A DNA stretch of 64,000 bases from Rheinheimera sp. D18 (GCF_004345025.1 NZ_CP037745.1:1302001-1366000), one strand, 5' to 3'. Shown: positions 24,970 to 34,567, counted from the stretch's first letter. The notes: generated by a model from the sequence alone, not told the origin. A program made the numbers and translations.

Positions 24970-26969
24970 AAGGTGTCATCGTCCGCTTGTTTACGCGCTT
25001 TAACCCGAGCAATAGCCGCGGCAATAGCGGCCTTGCGTGGATCTGGCTCTGTATTTTGACTACTTACTTCAGTAGAAGGTGATACCGGAGCCTCTTGTGT
25101 CACTGTGCGCTCGGCTGTCACGGAATTTTGTTGTTTGGCTTTAGCCCGAGCAATAGCTGCGGCAATGGCAGCTTTGCGCGGGTCAAGCTCAGCCGTACTG
25201 TTGTCGGTTGCACTGGTTTGTTGCTGCTTGTTTTTTGCTCTGGCGATAGCAGCGGCAATAGCGGCTTTGCGCGCATCAGCAGGCTCTGCTTGGGTTTCTG
25301 GCGTTGTTTTTTCTACCTCGGGTGCGGCTGTTTCTGCTAGGGCTTTTTGTTGTTGATACTCACGCGCCTGTTGCTTTTTTTGCTCCCGCTCAGCATGTAG
25401 CTGTGCGGAGCTAGTGTCGCTATTGTCGGCTACGGCTGCCTGCGCTTGTTTGGCTTTAATGCGAGCTAATGCTTCGGCTACGGTATTATTGGCACCACTT
25501 GCCAGCTGTTGCTGTTGGCGTGTGGCCGCCAGTTGCTGATTTCGTGCTAAGCGTTCTTGTTTCTCATGTTCAAGCCTTGCGTTACGAGCTTCAAAACGTG
25601 CTTTGGCTTGTTCTGCTTTTACCGCTTCGCGTTGTTGTTCGCGAATATCGGCTTTGGCAACGCGATAATACTGCACTAGCGGAATTTCGCTGGGACAAAC
25701 ATAAGCACAAGCACCACACTCAATACAGTCGGCAAGGTTATATTCGTTTAACTTGTCGCTATCTTTGGCTTTGCTGTACCACAGCAACTGTTGGGGTAAC
25801 AAGCTGGCAGGGCAGGCATCGGCGCAAGCGCTGCAACGTATACAGTCCATTTCAACTGTCGCCGCCGGCAGCTCTTCAGCGGTTGGCGCGAGAATACAGT
25901 TCGTGGTTTTTACTACAGGTACATTTAAATCTGACAGGGTAAAGCCCATCATGGGGCCACCCATAATTACGCGTTGCATTGGTTCGGGTTGAAAGCCGCA
26001 TAATTGCAATAGGCTAGATACCGGAGTACCTAATAAGGCGATCACGTTTTGTGGTTGGTTAAGTGTATTGCCGGTAACGGTAACCACGCGTGATATTAGC
26101 GGGTGATCGTCCAGTACGGCTTTAGCAATAGCAAAGGCGGTACCTACGTTATGCATAACGATACCAATATCGAGCGGCCGTCGGCCATTTGGTACTTCTT
26201 TATTAGTAAGTAGCTGAATAAGTTGTTTTTCACCGCCAGAGGGATACTTAACTGGTACAGCCCGGACATAGTAGTTTTCACGCTGGCTGCAAGCGGCCAT
26301 CATTGCAGCACAAGCAATAGCCTTATCGTCTTCAATACCAATGAGCACGGCTTTGGGGTTAAGCAGATGGCAAAGAATATCAATACCTTTGACGATAGTG
26401 GTTGCCGCCTCCTGCATTAATAAATCATCAGCAGTAATATAAGGCTCGCACTCTACAGCGTTAATAATCAGATAATCAATCGGTTGTGACGCACCAGATT
26501 TTAAGTGCGTAGGAAAGCCTGCGCCACCCATGCCAGCGATGCCGCTATTTTGGATCCGTGTTAATAATTGCGCTTTGTCACAACTGGCAAAGTTTAATGG
26601 TTCGCGCTCACGCCATTGGTCTAAACCATCTGGCGCTAAGATGAGTGTAAGCTCGGGCAGTGCTGATGGATGCGCGCCGGTATGCGGAGCTATCTGTACC
26701 ACTGTGCCTGACGTTGGTGCATGCACTGGCACTACCATCGAGTTGTCTGCACTGGTTAGCTGCTGGCCTTTTAATACGCGTTCACCTGCACGTACAAGTA
26801 ACTGTCCGGCCACGCCAATATGCTGACGCAATGGAATATACAAACGATCAGGCAGCGGCATAACCGCAATCGGTTTTTGGTTACTTAGCTGTTTGCGTGT
26901 GGGCGGATGAATGCCTCCGTGAAAATCCCAGAGCACACCCGCTTGAATTTGTTTAAATAAACTGGGCAT
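24966..26969 (-). CDS. rsxC: Electron transport complex subunit RsxC/RnfC with repeat-rich tail
   Basis: This is a 667-residue protein. The N-terminal part (about 1-440) is a standard RnfC: GGIHPPTRKQLS, the NADH/FMN-binding Rossmann region with GGAGFPTHLK, and two [4Fe-4S] motifs, CIRCSACADACPASLLP and CIECGACAYVCPSEIPL. The remaining 230 residues are charged, Ala/Gln/Lys-rich and coiled-coil-like, with three near-identical copies of a (D)xRKAAIAAAIARxK repeat. A variable repeated tail is known for gammaproteobacterial RsxC, and its role is unclear. It overlaps rsxD by 4 bases. Confidence 0.95.
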   Translation of the reverse strand: MPSLFKQIQAGVLWDFHGGIHPPTRKQLSNQKPIAVMPLPDRLYIPLRQHIGVAGQLLVRAGERVLKGQQLTSADNSMVVPVHAPTSGTVVQIAPHTGAHPSALPELTLILAPDGLDQWREREPLNFASCDKAQLLTRIQNSGIAGMGGAGFPTHLKSGASQPIDYLIINAVECEPYITADDLLMQEAATTIVKGIDILCHLLNPKAVLIGIEDDKAIACAAMMAACSQRENYYVRAVPVKYPSGGEKQLIQLLTNKEVPNGRRPLDIGIVMHNVGTAFAIAKAVLDDHPLISRVVTVTGNTLNQPQNVIALLGTPVSSLLQLCGFQPEPMQRVIMGGPMMGFTLSDLNVPVVKTTNCILAPTAEELPAATVEMDCIRCSACADACPASLLPQQLLWYSKAKDSDKLNEYNLADCIECGACAYVCPSEIPLVQYYRVAKADIREQQREAVKAEQAKARFEARNARLEHEKQERLARNQQLAATRQQQQLASGANNTVAEALARIKAKQAQAAVADNSDTSSAQLHAEREQKKQQAREYQQQKALAETAAPEVEKTTPETQAEPADARKAAIAAAIARAKNKQQQTSATDNSTAELDPRKAAIAAAIARAKAKQQNSVTAERTVTQEAPVSPSTEVSSQNTEPDPRKAAIAAAIARVKARKQADDDTL
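24990..25281 (-). repeat. Three-copy internal repeat in rsxC tail
   Basis: Three blocks of roughly 45-55 bases (about 24990-25044, 25135-25190, 25234-25281) encode near-identical RKAAIAAAIARxK units separated by variable acidic or Ser/Thr-rich linkers. A fourth degenerate unit (AEALARIKAKQAQAA) precedes them in the protein. Confidence 0.85.
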
Positions 26970-26973
26970 GGTT

Positions 26974-27525
26974 TTACTCCACGATCTTCACAGGAATAGC
27001 TGATAAATCCCACTTCCAACGCTCAGTGGTGTTGGCCAGTGGCACCATATCAATACAATCAACCGGGCAGGGCTCGACACACAGATCACAGCCGGTGCAT
27101 TCGTCGACAATGACGGTATGCATTAATTTTGACGCACCAACGATGGCATCAACAGGGCAAGCTTGAATACATTTAGTGCAGCCAATACACTCGTCTTCGC
27201 GAATATACGCAACGCGTTTGATATTTTCTGTTTGGGCAGCGTTTAATGGTTTAGCTTCAACCCCTAATAAATCGGCAAGTTTGCGAATAGTGGCTTCACC
27301 GCCAGGGGGACATTTATTAATGTCGTCACCATTAGCAATGGCTTCAGCATAGGGCTTACAACCAGGATAGCCACACTGGCCACATTGGGTTTGTGGCAAA
27401 ATATCGTCTATTTGATCAACCAGCGGATCGCTTTCTACTTTAAAACGAACCGCCGCATAGCCCAGCACAGCACCAAAAATTAGCGCTAACACACCTAAAG
27501 AAATAAGCGCGGTAACTAACGTCAT
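26974..27525 (-). CDS. rsxB: Electron transport complex subunit RsxB/RnfB
   Basis: This 183-residue protein has an N-terminal membrane anchor (about 5-25). A four-Cys [4Fe-4S] motif follows ([21 protein letters not shown]... KCPPGG), then two ferredoxin-type motifs [16 protein letters not shown] and [16 protein letters not shown]. It is the ferredoxin-like cytoplasmic-facing subunit passing electrons into the complex. Its ATG overlaps the rsxA stop by one base (TAATG), and rsxC starts five bases beyond its stop. Confidence 0.96.
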   Translation of the reverse strand: MTLVTALISLGVLALIFGAVLGYAAVRFKVESDPLVDQIDDILPQTQCGQCGYPGCKPYAEAIANGDDINKCPPGGEATIRKLADLLGVEAKPLNAAQTENIKRVAYIREDECIGCTKCIQACPVDAIVGASKLMHTVIVDECTGCDLCVEPCPVDCIDMVPLANTTERWKWDLSAIPVKIVE

Positions 27526-28106
27526 TACACTTTCACCAAGCCAGTAAAGCCCATAAAGGCCAGCGACATTAAGCCGGCAGTAATCATGGCAATAGCGGCG
27601 CCTTTAAACGGCACCGGCACATCAGCGGCGGCTAAGCGCTCACGCATTGCGGCAAATAAAATTAACACTAACGAAAAGCCAACGGCTGCGCCAAAGCCAT
27701 ATACCACTGAATTAATAAAATTATGTCTAGCGTTTACGTTAAGTAGCGCTACGCCTAATACCGCACAGTTAGTGGTAATTAATGGCAAGAAGATACCCAG
27801 TAGGCGATATAGGGTAGGGCTGGTTTTGTGCACCACCATTTCAGTAAATTGCACTACCACCGCGATAACTAAAATAAAGGTTAGTGTACGCAGATAAAGC
27901 AGGTCTAGAGGCGCAAGCAGATAGTGATCAACCAGATAGCTGCATAACGATGCCAGTGTTAGCACAAAGGTAGTTGCTAATGACATGCCTATAGCCGTTT
28001 CTAGTTTGCTAGAAACGCCCATAAAAGGACAGAGACCTAAAAACTTTACTAGCACAAAATTGTTCACCAGTACGGTACTGATCAACAACAGCAGAAATTC
28101 AGTCAT
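27525..28106 (-). CDS. rsxA: Electron transport complex subunit RsxA/RnfA
   Basis: This 193-residue inner-membrane protein has six transmembrane segments. It opens [30 protein letters not shown] and contains [20 protein letters not shown], both diagnostic of RnfA, including the conserved Cys residues in half-membrane helices. It is the first gene of the operon rsxABCDGE-nth, so its promoter should lie in the 115 bases before it. Confidence 0.96.
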   Translation of the reverse strand: MTEFLLLLISTVLVNNFVLVKFLGLCPFMGVSSKLETAIGMSLATTFVLTLASLCSYLVDHYLLAPLDLLYLRTLTFILVIAVVVQFTEMVVHKTSPTLYRLLGIFLPLITTNCAVLGVALLNVNARHNFINSVVYGFGAAVGFSLVLILFAAMRERLAAADVPVPFKGAAIAMITAGLMSLAFMGFTGLVKV

Positions 28107-28186
28107 CGTATCGCTCGGGTAAAAATAAGGGCTGTATTATGCAATTAAGCGGCAATAGACACAACCGGATAAAGCGTAGGGGTATT

Positions 28187-28211
28187 GCGGCGGTATTGAT
28201 AATACCGCCGC
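28187..28211. terminator. Strong GC-rich hairpin after the LapD-like gene
   Basis: Perfect 11-bp arms (GCGGCGGTATT at 28187-28197 and AATACCGCCGC at 28201-28211) surround a 3-base loop. It lies ten bases past the stop of the LapD-like gene and upstream of rsxA. There is no T tract on either strand, so it may be a transcript 3'-end stabiliser or a factor-assisted terminator. Confidence 0.5.
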
Positions 28212-28220
28212 GGTGTTAGC

Positions 28221-30146
28221 TTATAATGGCGCCGGTTTTCCAACATAGTAGCCTTGGTTACCGTCAATAAATAACGATTCAAGCATGTGTTTTTCTTCCT
28301 GTGTTTCTACGCTTTCGGCAAAAACACCTACGCCGATGCGGTGTGCTAAATCGATCATTAAGCGCATAAAGTATTGATTATTTTTATCTTCGTTTATATG
28401 TCGCGTGTAGCTACCATCCATTTTTACGTAATCTGGTTTTAAATCACGGAAAAACTTAAATGAGGTAATGCCGACACCAAACTTTTCCACTGTAACTCGT
28501 GAACCGGCGCGGTGTGCCATATCAATAAAGCGTTTACTGGTTTTTAAATTTTGCTGCATACCAAATTCGGTAACTTCAAATACTAATTTAGCGGCAATAT
28601 GTGCATCTTTTAATAAGCGACGTTCTAACCAAATTATAAATTGATCATCATGTACACAACGAGCGGATAAATTTATACCAAAATATTGATCTTGTAAGTT
28701 TTTATTCTTTATCGTGGTAAGCGCTGTTTCAATAATTAATCGATCAACAGCGACAATACGATCTAGTTTTTCTGCCATGGCCAAAAATGAAGCAGTAGGC
28801 AAAATTTGACCTTCTTGGGTTTTAAAGCGTACTAATATTTCCGAGTAGGCTTTGGCTGAACGGCTTGAAGGCTGAATAAGTTGTGCCAACAAACTAATAC
28901 GATTATTAGTTAATACGTCGTCAATAACGTTGCGCCAGTTCTGGTTGCCGTAGCCACCGCTAGCCATTTCAAGCCCAGATGACTCTTTTTGTAAGTGCCA
29001 TGCGTTAGGTTGTTTCGTTTGTGCCAAGCTGATAGAGGTATCAGCAATGGCGAGTAACTCACCTAAAGCTTTACCCGATTCATAGCAGACTAAACCGGTG
29101 TAGGCGACAGAGTCTAACTCTGAGCTTTTTTGATATTCGTTAAAACGGCTTTGCAATTGCAAGGCAAAGTTTTCTGCTTCTTTTGGCGTGATCCTAGGTA
29201 ATAAAATACCAAAATCAGAGCTGTTTAAGCGATATACACGATGATCTTTATAGCCGCCGCACAATTTTTTAATTAACTCAGCAATTTCTCGTATATAACC
29301 ATCGCCTTCCTGAAAACCTCGCGTCTGGTTTAGCGTTTGTAGTTCAGTACAGCGCGTAATAGCAAACACACCAAAATCGTTGCTTTCATTATTACGAATA
29401 GTATCTTCGTAATACTGTACGAAACGATTACGGTTCGGTAAGCCGGTAACTGAATCTTTATAGGCTTCTTCAGCTATTTGATTAGCATTGGAGGCCATCT
29501 CGTTGTATTGGCTGCGAGTATAATTAGCTAACTTTTGTAAAGCCGTATTAATTTCGGAAAATTCAATCGGTATTTTTTGCCAGTTTGGTTCGGCTTTTTG
29601 TGGGTCTTGGATAAAGCGATCGATTAAATCATTTACCGCACTAGTGGTGCGCCGATAACTGCGGGTAATGCTACGCTTACTTAACAACACCGGGAACCAG
29701 CCTAGTACAAACGGCAATAGCATCAGCATTAACAACATTAACTGGAACTGTTCTAAGCGGGCACTAAAGTCGAGTTGGTAATTAAGCTGAATATTGTGCT
29801 CTTGGTTACGCAACATTTGTGGTTTAAATTCACTACCAAATAATTGTAAAAGCCAAGCTCCTAGCGGAGCTTTATTACCGTTTACATTTTGTTCGTGTAA
29901 TACAGTGCCGTCTAACTGACTAACGCGTAAGCTTTTAAGGTTAAAACTGCGGTCCAGCTGTCGGCTTAATACTTTGCCATCGCCGGTAATATGGTTAGCT
30001 AAAATTTGTTCAATAGCCGTTTTGGCATTGTCTTCGGATGTATTCAGTTGTTGCTGGGTATACATAGTCAATATAACCATGGCAGCACCTGCCAACACAA
30101 CGGCTGACAGTAACTGACTGATAAGCAAAGTACGCAATATTCTCAT
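28221..30146 (-). CDS. LapD-like degenerate GGDEF/EAL c-di-GMP receptor
   Basis: The 641 residues show TM1 (about 8-28), a periplasmic LapD/MoxY-type domain (about 30-132), TM2 (about 135-152), a HAMP-like linker, then GGDEF (about 230-385) and EAL (about 400-641) domains. Both output domains look inactive. The GGDEF site reads NSSDFGILL, the EAL site reads EILVRF, and the DDFG position reads VEKFG. EAL-fold landmarks persist (PDYVKMDGSYTR, FAESVET, GNQGYYVGKP). This fits an inside-out c-di-GMP receptor like LapD, or a CsrD-like regulator of RNA decay. No lapG neighbour is seen, so the partner is unknown. Confidence 0.8.
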   Translation of the reverse strand: MRILRTLLISQLLSAVVLAGAAMVILTMYTQQQLNTSEDNAKTAIEQILANHITGDGKVLSRQLDRSFNLKSLRVSQLDGTVLHEQNVNGNKAPLGAWLLQLFGSEFKPQMLRNQEHNIQLNYQLDFSARLEQFQLMLLMLMLLPFVLGWFPVLLSKRSITRSYRRTTSAVNDLIDRFIQDPQKAEPNWQKIPIEFSEINTALQKLANYTRSQYNEMASNANQIAEEAYKDSVTGLPNRNRFVQYYEDTIRNNESNDFGVFAITRCTELQTLNQTRGFQEGDGYIREIAELIKKLCGGYKDHRVYRLNSSDFGILLPRITPKEAENFALQLQSRFNEYQKSSELDSVAYTGLVCYESGKALGELLAIADTSISLAQTKQPNAWHLQKESSGLEMASGGYGNQNWRNVIDDVLTNNRISLLAQLIQPSSRSAKAYSEILVRFKTQEGQILPTASFLAMAEKLDRIVAVDRLIIETALTTIKNKNLQDQYFGINLSARCVHDDQFIIWLERRLLKDAHIAAKLVFEVTEFGMQQNLKTSKRFIDMAHRAGSRVTVEKFGVGITSFKFFRDLKPDYVKMDGSYTRHINEDKNNQYFMRLMIDLAHRIGVGVFAESVETQEEKHMLESLFIDGNQGYYVGKPAPL

Positions 30147-30292
30147 AAGCTGTGATCACCAGACATAACTGATTTCCTTGTCCAAACCTTTAATATAGGT
30201 TTTGGAGCCTGCAATAGAAAGCTAATTAAATCAAAAAAATAGGAATAAATACACTAATTACGATAGAAAGGCATAAATACAGGTAGTAAAGG

Positions 30293-30369
30293 TGGCTCCC
30301 CAGACTGGACTCGAACCAGTGACCTACGGATTAACAGTCCGCCGCTCTAACCAACTGAGCTACTAGGGA
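30293..30369 (-). tRNA. tRNA-Asn (GTT), copy 3 of the array
   Basis: The reverse complement folds as a cloverleaf: acceptor TCCCTAG with CTGGGGA, D arm from GCTCAGTTGGTTAGAGC, anticodon loop CTGTTAA (GTT), T loop TTCGAGT, discriminator G and encoded CCA. It is identical in its body to the other two copies and is the promoter-distal one. Confidence 0.97.
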
Positions 30370-30389
30370 ATTGAAAAGATATAAAGTTT

Positions 30390-30466
30390 TGGCTCCCCAG
30401 ACTGGACTCGAACCAGTGACCTACGGATTAACAGTCCGCCGCTCTAACCAACTGAGCTACTAGGGA
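30390..30466 (-). tRNA. tRNA-Asn (GTT), copy 2 of the array
   Basis: The same 77-base sequence as its neighbours, with anticodon GTT and an encoded CCA end. It is separated from copy 3 by 20 bases and from copy 1 by 25 bases, so all three are likely processed from one precursor. Confidence 0.97.
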
Positions 30467-30491
30467 AGGGTATAAATAGTGTTTATGCTGT

Positions 30492-30568
30492 TGGCTCCCC
30501 AGACTGGACTCGAACCAGTGACCTACGGATTAACAGTCCGCCGCTCTAACCAACTGAGCTACTAGGGA
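30492..30568 (-). tRNA. tRNA-Asn (GTT), copy 1 of the array
   Basis: This is the promoter-proximal copy, identical in sequence, with anticodon GTT and an encoded CCA. A strong promoter with a GC-rich discriminator starts 20 bases before its 5' end. Confidence 0.97.
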
Positions 30569-30580
30569 ACAGCATTCAAC

Positions 30581-30617
30581 GGGGCGCAATACTAATGCCA
30601 GCTATACCCCCTGTCAA
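30581..30617 (-). promoter_or_regulatory. Strong promoter of the tRNA-Asn array with GC-rich discriminator
   Basis: Read on the minus strand, TTGACA (30617-30612) is followed after exactly 17 bases by TAGTAT (30594-30589), then a GCGCCCC discriminator (30587-30581). A consensus -35 with a GC-rich discriminator is the signature of stable-RNA promoters under stringent (ppGpp) control. Confidence 0.88.
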
Positions 30618-31095
30618 CACTTTGAATCACTGATTTTCACTAACTTGAGCTACTTGCATAATGTTTGAACAAAGCGCTGTTTGTAGCAGCAACTTTTTCT
30701 GAAAAAAATTAAATTTTTTATATAGCACTAAAAAAACTGAGCTATGCCTAGTGTCTATGCGCACTGCACAGAGTTACCCACAGAATCTGTGGATAACTCT
30801 GTGAGTTGTCAGCGTGTTAGTTGGGGAAACACCGGTGTCTATTGGCTTGGCTGCAGGTCAAGCAACTTGCGACGAATATTTTATTTGTTTTATAACAATG
30901 AGTTACGTTGGCGTGTCTGCTGTGGCTATGCTTTGCGAGCCGAATTGGCTTTCCTCGGTGGATTTGTGAACTGTTTTACTACAAATGGGGTATTTAGATA
31001 AATACCATCATTGAGTAGAAAATCAGGATGAAACGGCATAGCTTGCACTCAGGCTTTTCTTTACAATGGCGCTACGTCGGATCCAATTTGTAATT
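30618..31095. other. Intergenic region between the tRNA promoter and the MATE gene
   Basis: A reading frame at 30744-31001 lacks protein-like composition and overlaps the palindrome, so no gene is called. The region holds an AT-rich block (about 30692-30740) directly followed by the DnaA-box palindrome at 30767-30803. The MATE promoter should lie in the right half. No LexA box of the CTGT-N8-ACAG form was seen. Confidence 0.5.
30767..30803. promoter_or_regulatory. 37-bp near-perfect palindrome containing two DnaA boxes
   Basis: Arms 30767-30784 and 30786-30803 (18 bp each, one mismatch, single central base) form an inverted repeat. The right arm holds a consensus DnaA box on the minus strand (TTATCCACA, 30796-30788). 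The left arm holds a one-mismatch box (TTACCCACA, 30774-30782). No T tract follows, so it is not a typical terminator. A DnaA-binding regulatory or titration site is inferred. Confidence 0.6.
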
Positions 31096-32454
31096 ATGAC
31101 CAGAAAAAAAAGCACCTATTCATTAACTAAAGACGATATTCAAGCCACGCTTGTCGCTATGACATTGCCAATGTTAGTAGGCATGATTACGTTAATGACG
31201 TTTTCTTTGGTCGATACGTTTTTTATTAGCATGCTCGGTACGGTTCAACTTGCCGCTATCAGTTTTACCTTTCCGGTATCTTTTGCCCTAATTAGCTTAT
31301 CTATAGGCTTAAGCATTGGAACCTCTGCAGTTATTGCTAAAGCTCTGGGTGCAGGGCGTTTAGATGATGCCCGAAATGACGGTCAAGTTGCGTTAGCGTT
31401 GTCGTCAGCGTTAGTTGCAATATTGGCGGTGTTGGGGTTTTGTTTTAGTGCACCGCTATTTTCCTTGCTGGGTGCTGATGCCGACACCCTCGTTTATATT
31501 CATCAATATATGGACATCTGGTTTTGTGGCGCGGTGTTATTAGTGCTACCCATGGTAGGAAATGCAGTGCTTCGTGCTGCCGGCGATACGAAAACGCCGA
31601 GCATTATTATGGTGTGTTCAGGTTTAGTGAATGCGGTGTTAGACCCGATACTTATTTTTGGTTTGGGGCCAATACCGGCGATGGGTATGCAAGGCGCGGC
31701 TATTGCAACCCTTGCTTCTTGGGTGTTGGGCGCGGTGCTTATTCTGCATTTATTAATCAAACGCCAACTGATTAGTACCCATTGGATTAACGCTGTTGAA
31801 CTGCTTACTATTTGTCGTAAAATTTTGCGTATTGGTTTACCCGCTGCTGGTGCCAATATGTTAACGCCGTTAGCGATGGCTATTTTAACGGCCATGATGG
31901 CAAGCTATGGTGCGCAAGCGGTTGCTGCTTTTGGTGTTGGTGCAAGGCTAGAAAGCATCGCTTGCATAGTCGTGCTGGCATTATCGATGACCTTACCGCC
32001 TTTTATTAGCCAGAATTACGGCGCAGGCATTATGCAGCGGGTGCAACAAGCGTATCGTTTGTGTGGCCGTTTTGTGCTGTTTTGGCAGTTTGGCATCTAT
32101 CTAGTGTTAGCCGTACTGGCGTATCCGCTAGCACGAGTATTTAGTGACGAGCCAGAAGTGGTACGTATTGTGTGTTTATTTATTTGGCTGGTACCGTTAG
32201 GGTATGGTTTACAGGGCATCACTATTTTAACGAATTCATCGTTTAATGCGCTACATAAGCCCGGTAGTGCGTTGGCACTGAGTTTAGTGCGCTTATTTAT
32301 ATTTTATGTGCCGATGGCATGGTTGGGCGGAAATTTATTTGGTATTACCGGCTTATTTATTGGCTGCGTTATCGCCAATCTGTGTACTGCAGTGCTAGCG
32401 TGGCGCTGGTTTAATTATGCGGTAACGCGCACGGTATCTGAGGTTACAGCATGA
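31096..32454 (+). CDS. MATE family multidrug efflux transporter
   Basis: The start [10 protein letters not shown] gives 452 residues; an in-frame ATG at 31066 would add ten. Twelve membrane segments are arranged as two halves. Family landmarks include [23 protein letters not shown] in the first half, [18 protein letters not shown], and the second-half repeat [17 protein letters not shown] stretch ([19 protein letters not shown]) followed by SQNYGAG. Such transporters export cationic drugs using sodium or protons in the inner membrane. Its stop overlaps the uvrB start (ATGA), which is unusual for uvrB. Confidence 0.9.
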   Translation: MTRKKSTYSLTKDDIQATLVAMTLPMLVGMITLMTFSLVDTFFISMLGTVQLAAISFTFPVSFALISLSIGLSIGTSAVIAKALGAGRLDDARNDGQVALALSSALVAILAVLGFCFSAPLFSLLGADADTLVYIHQYMDIWFCGAVLLVLPMVGNAVLRAAGDTKTPSIIMVCSGLVNAVLDPILIFGLGPIPAMGMQGAAIATLASWVLGAVLILHLLIKRQLISTHWINAVELLTICRKILRIGLPAAGANMLTPLAMAILTAMMASYGAQAVAAFGVGARLESIACIVVLALSMTLPPFISQNYGAGIMQRVQQAYRLCGRFVLFWQFGIYLVLAVLAYPLARVFSDEPEVVRIVCLFIWLVPLGYGLQGITILTNSSFNALHKPGSALALSLVRLFIFYVPMAWLGGNLFGITGLFIGCVIANLCTAVLAWRWFNYAVTRTVSEVTA

Positions 32455-34448
32455 CACGTCACTTTGAATTAGTTTCTCAATATCAACCGGCGGGCGATCA
32501 GCCTCAAGCCATAGATAAGTTAGTTGATGGTTTAGTCTCAGGTCTAGCGCATCAAACCTTGCTGGGTGTTACCGGTTCAGGCAAAACCTTTACTATGGCC
32601 AATGTGATTACGCGGGTTGATCGGCCAACGTTAATCATGGCGCATAATAAAACTTTAGCGGCGCAACTATACGGCGAAATGAAAGAGTTTTTTCCGCATA
32701 ATTCGGTCGAGTATTTTGTTTCGTATTACGATTATTATCAGCCAGAAGCGTATGTGCCCTCTACCGATACCTTTATTGAAAAAGATGCGTCGATTAATGA
32801 GCATATAGAACAAATGCGTTTGTCAGCAACTAAAGCACTGATGGAGCGCCGTGACGTTATTATTATTGCCTCGGTTTCTGCGATCTATGGTTTGGGTGAT
32901 CCAGAATCGTACATGAAAATGTTGCTGCATTTAAAAGTGGGTGACATTGTTGACCAGCGTTTTATTTTGCGCCGTTTGGCAGAACTGCAATATAGCCGCA
33001 ATGATATTGAGTTTCAGCGCGCAACCTATCGTGTTCGTGGTGATGTTATTGACGTGTTTCCAGCTGAATCTGACGATATTGCGGTGCGAATCGAATTGTT
33101 TGATGAAGAAATTGAGCGGCTGAGTATTTTCGACCCGCTAACTGGCGCCGTAGAAAAAGTAGTAACCCGTTTTACCGTATATCCGAAAACGCACTATGTG
33201 ACACCACGCGAGAAAATTTTGGCGGCGGTAGATGAAATAAAAATAGAATTAAAGCAGCGCCGTGAAGAGTTAATTACCAACAATAAACTGGTAGAAGAGC
33301 AACGCCTAAGCCAGCGTACCTTGTTTGATATTGAAATGATGGTAGAGCTGGGGTATTGCTCAGGTATCGAAAACTATTCACGCTATTTATCTGGCCGAGC
33401 CAATGGCGAGCCGCCACCAACCTTACTAGATTATTTTCCCGCTGACGGCTTGATGTTTATTGATGAGTCGCACGTTACGGTGTCGCAAATAGGCGCTATG
33501 TATAAAGGCGACCGCTCACGCAAAGAAAACTTGGTTAACTATGGTTTTCGCTTGCCGTCTGCGTTGGATAATCGGCCATTAAAATTTGATGAATTTGAAG
33601 CCATAGCGCCACAACGCATTTATGTATCGGCAACACCTGCCGTATACGAGCTTGAGCAGTCTGCTGGCGAGGTTGTTGAACAAGTAGTAAGACCAACCGG
33701 CTTGCTTGACCCAATCATTGAAATTAGGCCGGTAGCCAGTCAGGTAGACGATTTACTGTCTGAAGCTTTTATTCGTGCTGAGCGAAAAGAACGGGTTCTG
33801 GTAACCACGCTAACGAAAAAAATGGCCGAAAACTTAAGTGAATATCTGCATGATCATGGTGTTAAGGTGCGTTATTTACACTCAGATATCGACACTGTCG
33901 AGCGGATGGAGATTATCCGCGATTTACGCTTAGGCGTATTTGATGTTTTAGTGGGCATTAACCTATTGCGTGAAGGCTTAGATATTCCTGAAGTGTCATT
34001 AGTGGCTATTTTAGATGCGGACAAAGAAGGCTTTTTACGCTCAGAGCGCTCGCTGATCCAAACTATTGGCCGTGCCGCGCGTAACTTATCAGGCCGCGCT
34101 ATTTTGTATGCAGATCGTATTACCGGTTCAATGCAACGGGCTATTGATGAAACCGATCGCCGCCGCGTAAAGCAGCAGCAATTCAACCTAGATCATGGTA
34201 TTTCGCCAACCGCGATTAAAAAGAAAATATCTGATGTAATGGATTTGGGGCAAGACACTAACCAAGCGTTACCTATGGTGGCGGAGAAGCTGCGCTTAGT
34301 TAAAGGTAAAACACCGTACCAAGTTGAGGCTGAAATTAAGCAGCTTGAACAAAAAATGCTGCAACATGCGCGTGATCTTGAATTTGAGCAAGCGGCTGCG
34401 CTGCGAGACAAGGTGCATATGCTTAAACAAGCGTTATTAGAATTATAA
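32451..34448 (+). CDS. uvrB: Excinuclease ABC subunit B
   Basis: This is a 665-residue helicase-like subunit of UvrABC nucleotide excision repair. Walker [11 protein letters not shown] (about 40-49), the beta-hairpin region [32 protein letters not shown] (DEAD-like box), SATPAVYE, and the motif V/VI stretch [45 protein letters not shown] are all present. A UVR domain ([24 protein letters not shown]) closes the protein. It loads onto damaged DNA with UvrA and recruits UvrC. It is preceded by the overlapping MATE gene. Confidence 0.98.
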   Translation: MTRHFELVSQYQPAGDQPQAIDKLVDGLVSGLAHQTLLGVTGSGKTFTMANVITRVDRPTLIMAHNKTLAAQLYGEMKEFFPHNSVEYFVSYYDYYQPEAYVPSTDTFIEKDASINEHIEQMRLSATKALMERRDVIIIASVSAIYGLGDPESYMKMLLHLKVGDIVDQRFILRRLAELQYSRNDIEFQRATYRVRGDVIDVFPAESDDIAVRIELFDEEIERLSIFDPLTGAVEKVVTRFTVYPKTHYVTPREKILAAVDEIKIELKQRREELITNNKLVEEQRLSQRTLFDIEMMVELGYCSGIENYSRYLSGRANGEPPPTLLDYFPADGLMFIDESHVTVSQIGAMYKGDRSRKENLVNYGFRLPSALDNRPLKFDEFEAIAPQRIYVSATPAVYELEQSAGEVVEQVVRPTGLLDPIIEIRPVASQVDDLLSEAFIRAERKERVLVTTLTKKMAENLSEYLHDHGVKVRYLHSDIDTVERMEIIRDLRLGVFDVLVGINLLREGLDIPEVSLVAILDADKEGFLRSERSLIQTIGRAARNLSGRAILYADRITGSMQRAIDETDRRRVKQQQFNLDHGISPTAIKKKISDVMDLGQDTNQALPMVAEKLRLVKGKTPYQVEAEIKQLEQKMLQHARDLEFEQAAALRDKVHMLKQALLEL

Positions 34449-34567
34449 ATGCCTTGTAGAGTTAGCTAAATAGCCCGAATTCATTGATCGTTCAGACATA
34501 GCTGCTAACATGCGCCCGATCTGGCATACCTGCTCGATCACGTGCATTTATTTAGTAAGGGACAATT

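Noticed and set aside
25469-25942. Antisense open frame of 157 codons within rsxC
   Set aside because: It is a shadow of the well-supported RsxC frame, produced by repetitive Ala/Gln codons.
30767-30803. Palindrome with DnaA boxes as a chromosomal replication origin
   Set aside because: No dnaA, dnaN, mnmG or parAB genes are nearby and only two boxes are seen; a regulatory or titration site is the more modest reading.
30744-31001. Open frame of 85 codons between the tRNA array and the MATE gene
   Set aside because: It has odd Cys/Trp/Arg-rich composition, no ribosome-binding site, and its first third is the DnaA-box palindrome. No family resemblance.
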